Shown: positions 33,960-46,300 of the stretch, one piece after another
Layout of the letters: every line of letters begins with the position of its first letter
Numbering within the stretch: the stretch's first letter is position 1
NCBI GenBank assembly: GCA_963995505.1
Contig: OZ023199.1
Span: 5,513,906-5,577,905 of the forward strand
Direction of reading: 5' to 3'
DNA: 64,000 nt
Origin: Hypericum androsaemum
Lineage: Eukaryota; Streptophyta; Magnoliopsida; Malpighiales; Hypericaceae
Notes under the pieces: generated by a model
What the model was told of the DNA's origin: nothing
Databases searched by the model: none
What the model saw: the letters and a program-made list of their open reading frames with translations, nothing else
Made by a program: the position numbers and the translations under genes

Positions 33960-35080
33960 AAGTGCTAAGGAACTTTAGGACTTAATTAAAGATCTATATT
34001 CGCATCAGGAAAATATGTACAAAGTGTTTGAATTGAAGAAAGGCATTGCTTAGATTCAGAAAGGTGATAAATTCTTCATTGAATATCTAAGCAAACTCAA
34101 ATCCATGTGGGATGAACTTTCTATCCTTCGACCTGCCATGGATGATTATGCTGTAATCAGAAAAAGAGAAAAAGAAGATAGAAATTTTAAGATCCTCAAG
34201 GGCCTTGGCCCTTAGTTTGAGGTTCTTAAAGAGCATATTTTAACTGATGTTGACCTCTATTCTCTTGGATCTATTTGTGCCAGGACTCAAAATGAGGAGA
34301 CTTGGAGAAAGCGAATGAGCTCCTATCATAAGGGAAAAGCTAGTTCTGAAACTAGTGCTTTCGTCAACAATCATGAGACCTCAGCTCAAGCTTTCAAGAG
34401 GTTTTATAGCCTCAAGAAAAGGAGGCTCCTCTAATCTAGGAAGAGGAGGAAAGTACTTAAGATTCATCATCTTATGTAATCATTATGGTAAATCTAGGCA
34501 CATCAAAGATAAGTGTGGATCTTGCAACCACACTTGAAGAGCAGAAGGACGAAAACAATCAAGACAAAGGAAATGCTTATGCTGCTGTAACATCATTCTC
34601 AGGAGCAGCACCTTCCTCACTTTTCTCTATTTGATGAACTAGCTCAAATGGTCCGCATCTACCTCAAGAGCAACAATGCATCATGAAGGTATGAATATCA
34701 GAATTAACTAAGATATTCCCTAATAAAAAAGGACTATGTGCATTAGATGTTTCTAATATTTCTAGCAACTTATTATCTATTAGCAGAATTACTAAACAGC
34801 TAAATTACATTGCCATATTCTCTACTAACTCTGTAGAATTTCAGGATGCAAAATAATGAAGATGATTGGTGAAGGAACTCAAATGAATGGACTTTACTAC
34901 ATTAACCACAACCATAGTGCTCATGTTGCTCATAAGACTTTAGATCTTCACCAATTGTGGCATGATAGACTAGGACGTCCTAATTCAATTGTTCTTCATA
35001 ACTTGTTTACAGATATTGATAGGGAATCTCTCTTTTGTAAAAGTTGTATTTATGTAAAACAATGTTAGCTTCCCTTTCAA
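33960..35080 (+). pseudogene. Copia gag and GAG-pre-integrase remnants
   Basis: The gag part is readable through stops: a DLYSHQENMYKVFELKKG-like start, FFIEYLSKLKSMWDEL, and KILKGLGP followed by a stop. The zinc knuckle near 34472-34530 reads CNHYGKSRHIKDKC, so the second Cys is Tyr. The GAG-pre-integrase module (34856-35068) has LHQLWHDRLGRPNS and SLFCKSCIYVKQC. There is little integrase core after this, and the sequence passes almost directly to RT. Confidence 0.75.
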
Positions 35081-35139
35081 AATTCTAAGTCAATCAATAA
35101 TTCTCAATTTCAGCTTGTACACTCAGTAATGAAAGTTTG

Positions 35140-36770
35140 GCAACAAGCAATGAAAGAAGAGCTAGATGCTTTACGAAATAATCAAACTTGTAGCATTGTA
35201 GCTTTACCTTAAAAAAAGATCATTGATTGCAAGTGAATCTACAAGATCAAAAATAAAAGTGATAGCTCAATCGAAAGATACAAGGCAAGAATTATTACCA
35301 AAGGATACACACATATTGGAGAGAATTCCACATCAGAAGTTGCAAGTGGGTTAGACCACTTTATAAGTGTGGATGATCCACCTACTCATAGGATATAGAA
35401 ATTCATATATGGTATCAGAGATAATTGCTCTAACGAGACCCACGGCCCGCACGACCCCTGTTGAAAGCACGAGAGGTAGTGGTTAACCCCGTGTAAACTT
35501 CAGTTTGATGGACTTCGTTTGAGGGGGCATATTAGAGAGAATCCCACATTAAAAGTTGCAACTGGGTTGGGCCATTTTATAAGTGTGGATGGATCACCTA
35601 CTCATTACATTAAGGTTTTGGGTAGGATATGGAAATTCCTATAACATAAACTCTAGGAATAGATTATTGTGAAACTTTTGCCCACATGGCAAAGATGAAC
35701 ACTATCCGCACTCTGATTTATATTGCCACTAACAAGGGCTCGAATTTAGAACATATGGTTGTCAAGAACACTTTTTGCAGATAGTATTAGAGGATGAAGT
35801 GTACCTAATTCTACCTCCTAGTCATACTTATGTGAGAATATTAAAGTTTACAAGTTGCACAAGGCCATTTATTGCCTTAATCAGTCCCCAAGAACCTAGT
35901 ATACCAAGCTAAGTGGGGAATTGCTTAGACTTGGGTTCAGAAGTTCTACATTAACTCCTCCTTATTCATGCTCAATAATTATCAAGTTAAGGTTATTGTG
36001 TTGGTGTATGTCGATGACCTTATCACAGGTAATAATTACCTACTTATTCAGAAGCTTAAAGATTACTTACACAAATGCTTTGATATCAGAGATTTGGGGA
36101 AGTTAAAATACTTCCTAGTTTGAAAGGAATCTTTCTTAATAAAAAAAAATAGACCCTGGACTTGCTAAAAGATACAAAAAATTGGTGCCAAGCCCTTCAG
36201 AACACCTACTTAGCTAAACCTTAAGGTTTCTAATCAGGAAGGTTCCAAAGAACTGTTGGCAATCTCATCTTTTTAACCGTAACCCATTCTGATATCACAC
36301 ATCTTATCATTTTATTGAGCCAAGTGATGCACAAACCACGTGTTCATCATTTGGAAGTTATGGAGCACATCCTCAAGTACCTAAAATACTCTACAAGAAG
36401 AGGAATTCTCATGACAAAGTATAACCATCTTCGTATTTCTGCATTTTTAGTTTCATATTGGGGAGGATCTGTTGATAACAAAAGATTAGCTACGGGCTAC
36501 TACATACTTATGGGAGGAAATCCAGTTATCTGGCACTCAAAGAAGCAAAAGATTATATCCAGGTCAAGTGCCAAAGCAGAATATCAAGCAATGGCTAACA
36601 CTACTAGCGAACTGACATGGATCAAGATTCTTATGAACGAGTTAAGAATTTCTACTTCGAGCCCTATGGAACTTCCTTGCAATAATAAGGCGGCCATGTA
36701 TAATGCATCCAATCTGATATTTCACGATTGCACCGAACACATAGAGATTGATTGTTTCTTTGTTTGAGAA
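35140..36770 (+). pseudogene. Copia RT and RNase H remnants
   Basis: RT starts around 35140 with VWQQAMKEELDAL, is split by the TRIM after ARIITKGYTH, and resumes with GIDYCETFAHMAKM. The catalytic YVDD is at 36007-36018, followed by IRDLGKLKYFLV. RNase H (36315-36767) is open for 150 codons with LKYLKYSTRRGI, WGGSVDNKRLATGYY, SSAKAEYQAMANTTSELTWI and HIEIDCFFV. Stops and frameshifts elsewhere make it non-functional. Confidence 0.82.
35314..35643 (+). mobile_element. TRIM (terminal-repeat retrotransposon in miniature)
   Basis: Two direct repeats of about 96-114 bp (35314-35409 and 35530-35643) start TATTGGAGAGAATTCCACAT and TATTAGAGAGAATCCCACAT. Between them lie TGGTATCAGAG (35410-35420), a perfect initiator-Met PBS start, and the polypurine tract GAGGGGGCA (35521-35529), with no coding sequence. 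This is the TRIM layout. Flanks ACACA and ACATA are near-identical 5-bp candidates for the target duplication. It sits inside copia RT. Confidence 0.82.
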
Positions 36771-36918
36771 AATGTTCAAGATATGAGCATCATTACACCA
36801 TATATTCAAAGTTAACATCAACCAGCTGATATATTTACAAATTTTGTAGGGCATCTCAGTTGAATATCTTATGTCTAAGTTGAACGTCACTGATATTTAC
36901 TCCCCAACTTGAGGGGAG

Positions 36919-37349
36919 TGTTGAGCAGGACTAAAATCATCCCGGTGGTAATCCGCAAAATACTGGTAATCTCCAGAATTCTGCAAATGTTATTCTGCAG
37001 CAACTTTGCTGCAAAATTATCTTCTCGTGATTCGCAAACATGTTGATATAAGTGTTTATGCCCATTCTTGGTTACTCCTATGTTCCAATGGTTGGTTCAC
37101 GCCTTCTTATCATTGTCTCAATCATCTTCAGCAACGAATCATCACAACATAAGTGATGCTGTCAGTCTTAGAACTTATTTCAGCAAGATGTTCATTTTGT
37201 CTCTGGCAATGGCTACTTCTAGTCCAACGGCTAGTACTTTTAATTACTTCACATGTAATCAATACTTTTATATGTTGTTCATTCCTCGTTGTATATAAAT
37301 CATGTAACTCTCTCTTTATGAAATAAGATGGATTCTTTACAATTTAACA
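36919..37349 (+). repeat. 3' LTR of the decayed copia element
   Basis: It begins TGTTGAGCAGG directly after a purine tract and ends TTACAATTTAACA, matching the inner end of the 5' LTR remnant at 33896. It includes a TATA-like GTATATAAAT near 37291. Confidence 0.8.
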
Positions 37350-38059
37350 CATCTTTATTTTCTTCATTACTGATGCACATTAAACATCAATATTTTAACA
37401 GAGATCACATAAGACAATTTCATCCAAACATAACATAACCAACAAATATATAGAGGGATCCCATGAATTATAGATAAAATACTCCCTCCGTTCTCTCAGA
37501 GTGTAAATAGACTAGAATGCAGTGCGGACCTAAAGACATAAGGAGGTACCAACTCCAAAGGGCATATCATTCTTTCTCTCCCGTAAAATACATATGTACT
37601 CTACAGGGCACAGGATCGTAGAAAATTTTTACGCTCCCACAAAATATATATGTTTTTGATGGGGCACAAAAGCGTAGGAGAATCCCACCACACGTTAGGC
37701 CAGATAGATTCAGAATCAAATTAAGAACAGACAGATCATATCTAGACCAATAATCCAAAATCAAAGAGAATGGAACATAAGTAAACATATAGTTACATAA
37801 GAACAAAACATCCATTAATAAACAAAAATACACAGGGACAAACATAAAAGCATTGAGGACATAACTAGTCATATGAAACCCGCATAAAGCAACACACATT
37901 TATTAACAAATCATGATAGAACTCAAAGCACAAAAATAAATCAACCACAATACAAAACACAAAAATCCTAAGAAACAAACTAACTTACATTGGTCGTGCT
38001 AGTTCCTCTTTCTATTTGGATTTGTAACCCCCAACTATTTATTGACTGGGAAACTCTAG
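37350..38059. other. Intergenic DNA with a possible Stowaway-type end
   Basis: TACTCCCTCCGTT at about 37480 resembles a Stowaway MITE terminus after a TA dinucleotide, but the matching right end was not found. GGGGCACA/AAAATATATATG motifs repeat around 37585-37670. The minus ORF 37567-37899 has no recognisable family. Confidence 0.35.
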
Positions 38060-38403
38060 AAACCTCCTAACAAGATCTCCCAAGTGTATAATATTTCTCA
38101 AGGTGTTAGGAACAAACTCAATAAATTTCATTCAAATCAGACAAATTTTTACTAAATCTTACTAACAACGAGCAAAGCTCGTGGAATTCGAATGTACTCT
38201 TTCTACTTCAAAATTATATTTCTTAGACAACTTTATAGAACTCGAAATAATATCTCCACCGTCAAAAATCTTGCCCAAGGTATTAGGAACACTCGCTCAA
38301 AATTTTGGTTCAATCCGAGGAGATTTTACTCACAATCCAACATGCTCTAAAAAAATCGAGAATTATTTTTGTTCTATATACTTAGAGTTTTCTCCGCGGG
38401 CAA

Positions 38404-39540
38404 GGAAAATATATCTTTTTTTGTAATAGGAAAAAAATTTAGATCTTTTTTTTGAAATAGGTAAAATTATATACATATTTTTAAAATAGGTAAAAAATAA
38501 TTAAATATTAAAAATAAAAGGGGAGGCACCCAATAGCAGGGCACCTCCTACCACTCACCATGTGGCCAGCAAATTTCTGACATTTGACTCAGAAGATTAA
38601 AAAATAAGTAATCAAGTGGAGGCGCTCTAGTAGCAGGGCGACTCTTGCTGAAAATAAATAAATGTCAGAAATTTGGCTGCAATATATTATTTACTGCTTG
38701 TTAATATTCAATATGGCCACGTCCATGCCCAATGAAGTGGAAATATATGTCTTTTTTAATTTTTGGCTATTAAAAATTATAGCAATTATGATATCGGGTG
38801 ATAATTTTTTGGTAAGTTTTATAAATTTCATTTTTTACTATGATGTAAATATTATTATTTGATAAGTAAAGACCAACATAAAATTACTCACCGACTCTAT
38901 TGCTGAGTAAATATAAACATGCTCATGCCTTATAAAAACAGAAAAATACATACTTCTAATCAATGGATAAGAACCTACCAAACACTATCGATGAAGAAGA
39001 GGCTTGAAATAGCTATAGGCTCAATTAAAATTAGGGGGAATTACTTTCAAGATTTTGGTATTTGGTAAAATAGATGTTAGGCCCCATGTTACTGTTGCGC
39101 TTCCACTTGAGTGGGTAGTAGGAGATACTCTGCTAATGGGAAGCCTCCACTTTTATTTTTAATATTAATTATTTTTCTATGTATTTTGATATTATATGTA
39201 TCTTTTTATGTATTTGAGAAAATATCTAAATTGGAAAAAGTATATTTTAGTATCGTGTAATTTGACGTATTTCGTATTTAGGACATATGGTTTAAAATTT
39301 TAGTTTCAAACTTTGTTGTTCTTTTTTGCTCGAATTCAGTCCCGGGCAGACCGGGTAGCTGCCCGGCCATTTGGCCATCCACGTGGGTTCCACATCCTCC
39401 TAAACATCGTCATTTTTTGTGCTACATGGACAGTCCGTTGTATAAGTCGTAGATGATGTGGTCTAAATACAGAATACGTCGACCTACAGGGCACTAAAGT
39501 GTACTTTTTCTTTCTAAATGTTTTGCCTAATTGAGAAAAA
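38404..39540. mobile_element. Inverted-repeat element with TIR arms of about 150-180 bp
   Basis: The left arm (about 38404-38580) contains AAATATTAAAAATAAAAGGG, GAGGCACCCAATAGCAGG and CACCTCCTACCACTCA. The reverse complement of 39080-39232 contains AATATTAAAAATAAAAGTGG, GAGGCTTCCCATTAGCAG and ATCTCCTACTACCCACTCA. A further internal partial copy, GTGGAGGCGCTCTAGTAGC, is at about 38616. There is no coding sequence. The right arm is split by a second small element. Confidence 0.6.
39233..39510. mobile_element. Small nested MITE, about 278 bp
   Basis: The left end reads GGAAAAAGTATATTTTAGTA, and the right end in reverse complement reads GAAAAAGTACACTTTAGTG. The similarity extends about 50 bp through GACGTATT and TCTGTATTTAG. 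Flanks ATCTAAATT and TTCTAAATG suggest an imperfect 9-bp duplication. It is inserted in the right arm of the larger inverted-repeat element. Confidence 0.6.
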
Positions 39541-40103
39541 ATTCATGGAAAAGAGATAGTTTATCCCGTTATATAGGAAAACTCTAAGCCTATTATGGTC
39601 AATTACTATTAGATCACTGATTTTATTTTACAATTATCTATTGTATTTCTCACGCTACTACACACGGTTAAATTTACATCTTTTTTAACTGTGTGTAGTA
39701 GCGGAAGAAATACAGTGGACATGACACATACATATCAAATCATCCGAAGGCCGATCCATACAGACAACAACACTAACCAGGGATCGATCCAAGGATGATC
39801 CAAGCAAACAAACACAAAATTAATAAATAATTAAATATAAGTAGAGAAATAAAACAATCATGGGACTGGAAAGGTGGCCACCTGGTGATCACCTACCCCT
39901 CCAGCTAGATAGACTAACTTGCGACCTGGTGAGCTTTAGCCTTGGGCGACAACGGTCTTCCTCTAGACGGTGGATTGGCCGGATGATGGCCTAGTCGGAC
40001 AGTGTGCATTTGGGCTGGTTGTACGGTGGACGTTTGGGTCGGCCTCTGATTTGAGTTAGGGCCTAGGTTCTTGGTGGGGGAAAGAAACGAGGACGAGGGG
40101 TTA

Positions 40104-41054
40104 GACCATCTGCATTCGTGCCCTGCCTCAACCTAGGTCACGGAATAAACAATTAATTTCTCTCTCATCCACATCAGCACAACCCAATTATCCCTTATTC
40201 TACCCACATCCGCAACCTGCCCCAACCTAAGTCACAGAATAAACAATTAATTTCTCTCTCATCCACATATTATCTACTTCATTTTTGTTTATATAAAAAT
40301 TATATTAAATATACGTAAATATTTATTCCGTAATTAAGATAACAAGAAATTTTTTTTGGCCAAAGTAAAAAAAATTATTTTTCTCGAAGTGGGAATACAA
40401 AATTAGAGAAAAATAATTAAAAGTACATAGAGATGTCTTAAATGATATATTACAAATACGGAAGATGCAAATTACATAATACATAATTAATTAGGATTGG
40501 CAAATTTTTGCTAAATATGCTCAATCAAGTCGCTTTTGAGAGCGCTATGAGCTTCTCTATTGCGAAGGTTTTTCCTGGCAGTCATATAGGATGATAAGCT
40601 TCCGATGCGTTCAGTAGACAATTAGGATCATTTGGATCCATAATAGAAATAATATAACAAGAAAATATGTGTGTAAAAGTAGAGAGAATTTGAGATTGTG
40701 TGTAAAAATATGTTAGTGTTGGACTCTATTTATAGAGATTTGAAAAATACAAATTTTTATATAAATTATAATTATTTCTTATCACAGATAATTCAAAAAA
40801 ATTTTAACCACATAAACAATATCCAAAAAATTTATTTATACGAATAATATTGTACCAAGTATAACTAACTAGATAGAAAAGTAAAAAATAAAAATAAAGG
40901 GGCGAGGGCGAGGACGGGGACGAGGGCGAGGGGGGCGAGTTTCGCCCCCACTAATAAAGAGGGCACCGCCCCTTTTTGTTTTATCTTTTTTTTAAAAAAT
41001 TTTTTTCCACGTGGCCTGGGGCGGGGCGCCTGAAAGGCGCGGATGCGCCTGGTC
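40104..41054 (-). mobile_element. PIF/Harbinger non-autonomous derivative
   Basis: The left terminus is GACCATCTGCATTCGTGCC and the right, in reverse complement, is GACCAGGCGCATCCGCGCC. TTA occurs immediately outside both ends (40101-40103 and 41055-41057), the 3-bp duplication used by PIF/Harbinger elements. Inside are a local duplication (about 40130-40175 and 40212-40260, GGTCACGGAATAAACAATTA type), a minus-strand TATA box (about 40731, CTATAAATAGAG), and an ATG-led fragment related to plant Harbinger proteins. The right end is rich in GGGGCGAGG repeats. Length is 951 bp, so most of the autonomous coding region is missing. Confidence 0.75.
40494..40641 (-). pseudogene. Harbinger-type ORF fragment: N-terminal start joined to C-terminal tail
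   Basis: From the ATG at 40639-40641 the minus strand reads MDPNDPNCLLNASEAYHP and then a stop. In a shifted frame it continues as a tail resembling NREAHSALKSDLIEHI, the C-terminal motif of plant Harbinger-like proteins, ending near 40494. The catalytic part is absent, so an internal deletion brought start and tail together. Non-functional. Confidence 0.5.
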
Positions 41055-41057
41055 TTA

Positions 41058-41722
41058 CTAGACGGCGTCGTGCGATGACATTAGACGACAAAATATTCAT
41101 AATCAAGATAAATTGCCTCTTAAATCACCTCATTTTCATGTTTGTCATTATTTTAATCAACTTAAATGAAATTGAAAACTACCAAAAAGTAAATAATAAT
41201 ATGTGCTTCTAACAGAACTTTTATACCGTGCAATTCCAAAGTGAGTTTTATATATATGACAAACAAGGAGAAAAAGAAATGCAATAGCTATGTTCATAAA
41301 GATGCGAGGCTCGCTTCAGGAGGAACAAATCTCGACCTAACCCATTGAATCCTCGCTATATTCGCTTTGTAGCCAGTGAGTTTGTACATATAGAGATAGA
41401 ATTCTGCATGGAAAAATGAGAGTTGCACGTTCTCCCAAACCATATTATCTCGTCATCGTTATTTTTCTTTTAGAGCTTTGATCACCTAAAATCAAAAATT
41501 TCAATGCTAGATTTATTATTGAGGTACAAGCCATATCTGGTGGACTAAAAAATTCCAATTACAATGCTACTGCCCTTAAACACATCATCCTACTTTCACA
41601 ACACTCTTGCCAACAGAGAGGGGAACAATCAAAAAACAAAATTTTGAAGATTAACAATCAAAAGACATGGAAGACCAAAAGTTTCCTATCCAACATATTT
41701 ACATAATAAGCCTTCCATGTAT
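41058..41722. other. 3' flank of the DUF506 gene
   Basis: AT-rich intergenic DNA. The last part (about 41560-41722) is probably the 3' UTR of the minus-strand gene. Nothing else was recognised. Confidence 0.35.
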
Positions 41723-43179
41723 CTAAAAATCAATAACATCGCCGCCAAGTAAAGCAGCTAGAAGACCAACTTTGAAACCATCATTTCCTTTAAACTTATC
41801 CTTGCACTTGCCGTGGTTGGAGGCTCTAACCGGCAAAACCACCTCGAACCCACTACTGAGAGACCTATTTCTAGCAGCTTCAAGTGAATGGGAAGAAGCT
41901 GGGACTTCGTTGGTCGTACGTTTGTAAGGACCAAGCCACTTTGACTGCATGTAAGAGTTCCTTCTCCATGGTGGGACCTTCAAGCCCATCGTCTTCATCG
42001 ACTCCCTAATGCCTCGGCACATCAACCTCAGCACCTGCTTCATCTCCTCCGGCTGGCCCACGTACACCGCGGGGAAGACTCCGAGCAGTGACGAGTAGCT
42101 CGTCGTGGCCCGAGCGATATCGAACTCCAATGATAGGTTCACCTCGACGATGTACCGGCGCATCTTGCCGCCCACGTCGACGTTGACGTCCACGTACTCG
42201 TAGTCTCCCCCCGGATGCCTCCCGGACTTGGCCCACCTGGACTTGCAAAGACCTGTTTGTTGTTTGCCAATTGCATCCTTATGTTAGATAAATATGCTAG
42301 CACTTGTTTCTCATTGCATTTCATTAAAAATATAATTTCACAATCAATTGTGATTTCAATATGTTTTTTGTTGTGATTTTTCCCATTAAATTTTACCAGT
42401 GCATAGTTTTAGGGAGGCCACAGCTATAATCCGGTACACTTTGTTCCGGGGAGTTCAATACTCATTTTTTTCCATCTTTAGATAGTTAATTTAGTGCAGG
42501 ACATGTCAGAACCATGCGAACTCGTCTAACTGATTCATTTACTAAGTTGTTATACGTGTTCACCAGCATTTTTAATATATTCATTATGATTTCAGTTTTG
42601 ACAATCAATTATACTTTTATTTGTCAAATAATTTGGCCTAATAACACAAGACAAAAGACGTAGAATAAACTGACGGAGGTTCGTGATCAACTTACCAGCA
42701 TCGAAGCCCCGGAGGCGTAAGCGAGACATCAATCTGCGCTTGAAGTTGAAGCCCTCCTGCTGCTGGTGCTGCAAGGACAAGGAATTACGATCCTCCATAA
42801 CTATGGACTCGACCGCTCTTCTTATCCTCGCTCGCTCCTCGTCCTCATCGACACGAAGCAAACCCTCTAACCCATCTCTAGTCTCGTCCAATTCAGCTTC
42901 AGCATCGATAAGATCCCCACCGATCTCCTCTCCATCCTCGCGGCCATCTTCTAATTCCGGCTTCGAACCAGACAGGCAAAGGTCCCTTTCAATGTAGGAG
43001 TTGACGAGGTCGGACAGATCACCGGGAGACGACGAGGAATCATCGTCTCGGTCGGACGGGAAATGCTCGCTCCCGCTGCTCTCGCAGTTACGAGGCGGCG
43101 GCGGCGGCGGCCCGGGAGCCACTTTCATCATCATCGTCGTCATCGCCATCGTTACCCGCCTGTACCTCCCAATCCCCAT
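41723..43179 (-). CDS. DUF506 / PDDEXK-like family protein
   Basis: Two exons, 42696-43179 and 41723-42252, joined by a GT/AG intron in phase 1, give 337 residues. The N-terminal third is low-complexity (poly-Pro, Ser/Asp-rich) with DLSDLVNSYIERD, a segment found before the DUF506 domain. The domain follows: RLMSRLRLRGFDAGLCKSRW across the splice site, HPGGDYEYVDVNV, RRYIVEVNLSLEFDIARATTSY, LLGVFPAVYVGQPEEMKQVLRLMC and LKVPPWRRNSYMQSKWLGPY. These are the family hallmarks. DUF506 proteins are plant-specific and share a PDDEXK nuclease-like fold prediction. Their biochemical role is not established, and some respond to nutrient or stress signals. The start is the first ATG after a TATA box at 43284. 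Nothing appears broken. Confidence 0.92.
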
Positions 43180-43283
43180 TCTCTTGATAATATACTCGTT
43201 CGGTCGGGTTGGGGACGAAGAGATGAAGTAACTATGTCACAAAATGTCGAAACTATGAGGTTACTTCCATGGGGGGAGCTGCG

Positions 43284-43291
43284 TATTTATA
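43284..43291 (-). promoter_or_regulatory. TATA box of the DUF506 gene
   Basis: The minus strand reads TATAAATA about 105 bp upstream of the start codon at 43179, a normal distance for a plant 5' UTR of about 70 bases. A GA-rich tract (43300-43335) lies just upstream. Confidence 0.6.
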
Positions 43292-43339
43292 ATGGCAGTT
43301 GGGTAGAGAGAGAAAGTGAGGAGAGAGAGAGAGTAGGTG

Positions 43340-46300
43340 CAGGTTCACGAGAGTGTACTTGACCGGGATTGTGTCTTCTGGAAGATTTCGCATGTGTTTT
43401 AATGAATCTAGCCGATGCGACGTCCAGATTCGTCTCTTCGGAGATTGCTCTAATAATTGTAGGAATGCATTTTAGCTCAAAGATAATATAAACTAATAAA
43501 TGAGTAAATCAACAATTTAATACCAAACTGAAAAAATGAACCTGGTCACATTGAGTCTGAAATAAGACCAGCATCATTACACGAACAAAAAAAAAAGGGT
43601 CGACCGCTAAATGATAAACTTCAAATATCAAAAATTTATGTCGATACATTTTTGGAAATGCGAAATTATAAACAATGATGAATTTGTAGGAATTTTTTTT
43701 GAAAGAACTTTGTTAGTATAAAACGAAAAAATGATTCACGTTTTTTTTTGTTCAATTCAATGATATAGAATAGGGTATAAAATAAAAAAGTTTCCAAAAA
43801 TAATAATGGATTCAGCCATTTCAATTGTGAAATATCCTTATTTTCCTCTAGTTTAATTGCCTTAATTTAACCTTGAAGAGCAACATAAAGTGTTATTCAA
43901 CTCTACATTATGGGCTAAATGAGCTCATAATGAGCATGTATTAGAAAAAAAAACATTATGAGCAAAATGAGCTCATAATGACCCATTCAAATCCAGATCG
44001 TTTGCTCAGCACTTTCACGAAGTATGACACGAGCGAAAGAACATTTGCACTAATCATAAGCGTATAAGAATTTGAAAAAAATCTTTTTTTTTTGGGCAAG
44101 TTGATTAATTTTATATAAAAACCTCAATAAATACACCAAGTGTTTACAAAATTGGGCAAGATAAATTACAGGGAGAAACTCAACACAGGGACTCCATATA
44201 CAATATCAGCTCCCGGTGCTCTAAGTCCTCCATCGAGTTCGTCCAACGTAATTATTCGTAAACCCGTAAAATGATAGTATGAATAAGAAATTCTCGATTA
44301 TACTTATCTCTTCGAAAAATTGCATAATTTTTGTTAGCCATAATTCCCAAATTAGACTCATTCAAGTCATAAGTTCAAATCATAATAATGTGTAATTAAT
44401 TACTGGTAAAAAAATTTACCTCTGTAAAAAATTAAGTAAGACGCCAAACAACATCTATTAAATCTGACGGTCCAGATTACACGCTCATCTTGGGAGGAGA
44501 GGGTCAACTCATGCGCGACGACCTATGGTGACTTGTTCATTATTTATTTTTTTAAATGATGGAACCACCTACGTATGAAATTTTAATCAACTATACATGA
44601 AACTTAACCCACATACCTATATCAATTAATAAATTCGTTATAACGAAAATGAAGCCATCTATAAACGAAAATGGAACAAATCACTTACAAACGAAGTTAA
44701 AGCATGTGCACACAATACCACGAACTCGATGTATACGAAAATGGAACCTCATGCACGTGAAGTTGAATCTACCTAATCACAAAGATGGAACCACTTAAGT
44801 AAATTATGAAGAAAAAAAAATTGTCTCGGAAACCAAACATCAAGTAACAGCACTAACATAACGATTTTTTATAATTAAAAATTGTATTACTCCTAAAAAT
44901 ACAAAAAGATAATTACATCAGTCGTACCATGAGTACAACACCTTAGGTAGTACATATATGGCGGAACCTGATTGGATGCTGACAACGTGAGCCCTGTAGT
45001 ATCATGCTGCGCGTCTGACGCGCGCGGCTGAGATTTTTTTAATTAAAAAAATTCAAAACTTCAACGGATCATAACTTTTGACTCGCTTGAAATTTTTGCT
45101 AATATAATTTAATGATCTACATGAATTGCAATTTTATTTTTTGAAAATCGATGTGGCATCGATTTTTGCCGTTAGAATTTTTTGCCATTGTGATTTTTGT
45201 GCTATTGGGAGATGATGTGTCATTTGGATGATGTGCCGTTGGAATTTTTGTGCCGTTGGAATGACTTTATCTTTGGGGATGATGTGCCGTTGGTGAATTC
45301 GGTCCAATACACGGTTGTAAGAGCTACTATACAATGATACAACGCTATCCAAATACTTTTTCTAAAAATTAACCCCACAATCTTATCAACACCTAAGATG
45401 TTAATCCCTAATTACACCAAAAGCCAAAACCAAACTCCAGCACACCACCACTCACGGAGGATCATAGAATTTTTGACCGTTTCCTCGTGCTGCAACTCTA
45501 ATCTGTTGGAGGATAGTCGATGTGTCTTCCTCCCAAGTGAAACCCATATGTAAGGCCAAATTTTATGCCTTGACAGCACGTTCCTCTTCACGGGACTCGT
45601 CTCGTTCTCAATTCCGTCTAACTTTGCCGTAAGAGTTGGTTCCACGGTCGGCCGTATTGGAGCCTAACATAACGATGAACCAATACTTACACAGGTATGG
45701 AACCACATTAAAGTGTATCATCCCTCTTGTTATCTCCACAAGCCACCTTGTCCATGAGCGTCAAGAGAATCACTTCCTCTATTATCTGTGGGTACAGCAG
45801 AACCAGACCAAAAACAATGGAGCGAAACTATCATTAGTCTTCTTATTAACCAATTCCACCTCACTCAATATTATAGTCGCTGCACCTTTGAGCCAACTTT
45901 TTTAAACAATTGGGTCCCACCACAGATTTTAAAACATTGTTTTAAACCACTTTCTAAGAAAATAACGTTCATCGGGTTTGAGTTAAAGTCTCTAGTCCTC
46001 TATAGTTTTCACTTTTACTCCAAAAAGAACTTTGAGTTCACCAAAATAAAGGAAACAAAAATAACCTAAAAACAACAGGAAACTTGACACTGCAATTTAG
46101 ACCATGGATGATATCAAGGTTGACAGGCTACTGCAATTTCGAGTTCCACTGAATCCCTCCTAAAAATTTTAAATGATTTCTTCACTTGGAATACTCAATA
46201 CGCAGGATTTTATCGAGTGACAATTTTATAGTGAATTCACATTCAAAAAGTGCCATATTTGTACTCTCGTTGACAGATAATAAATCCAACACTCCTCGTA

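Larger units (their letters stand above)
33848..37349 (+). mobile_element. Ty1/copia retrotransposon, decayed, nested TRIM inside
   Basis: The 3' LTR is 36919-37349 (TGTTGAG...TTTAACA), preceded by polypurine tract TTGAGGGGAG. Only the last 45-50 bp of the 5' LTR remain (33848-33896), ending in the same CTTTACAATTTAACA, directly followed by CTGTAACAGAGCCA, a mutated initiator-Met primer-binding site. Between them come gag (34000-34430), a zinc knuckle, a GAG-pre-integrase fragment, RT and RNase H in the normal copia order, with many stops and most of the integrase missing. A 330-bp TRIM interrupts RT at 35314. Confidence 0.85.
38060..39640. repeat. Dispersed repeat, copy 2, interrupted by nested elements
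   Basis: 38060-38400 and 39540-39640 together match 23620-24015. The intervening 1.1 kb is absent from copy 1 and consists of two inverted-repeat elements (38404-39540 and, within it, 39233-39510). Copy 1 thus shows the pre-insertion state. Confidence 0.6.

Noticed and set aside
35314..35643. Cassandra-type TRIM with a 5S rRNA promoter
   Set aside because: The repeats are only about 100 bp and I see no 5S-like internal promoter in them.
37480..37560. Complete Stowaway MITE
   Set aside because: Only a TACTCCCTCCGTT-like left end is present. No inverted right end with TA was found within several hundred bases.
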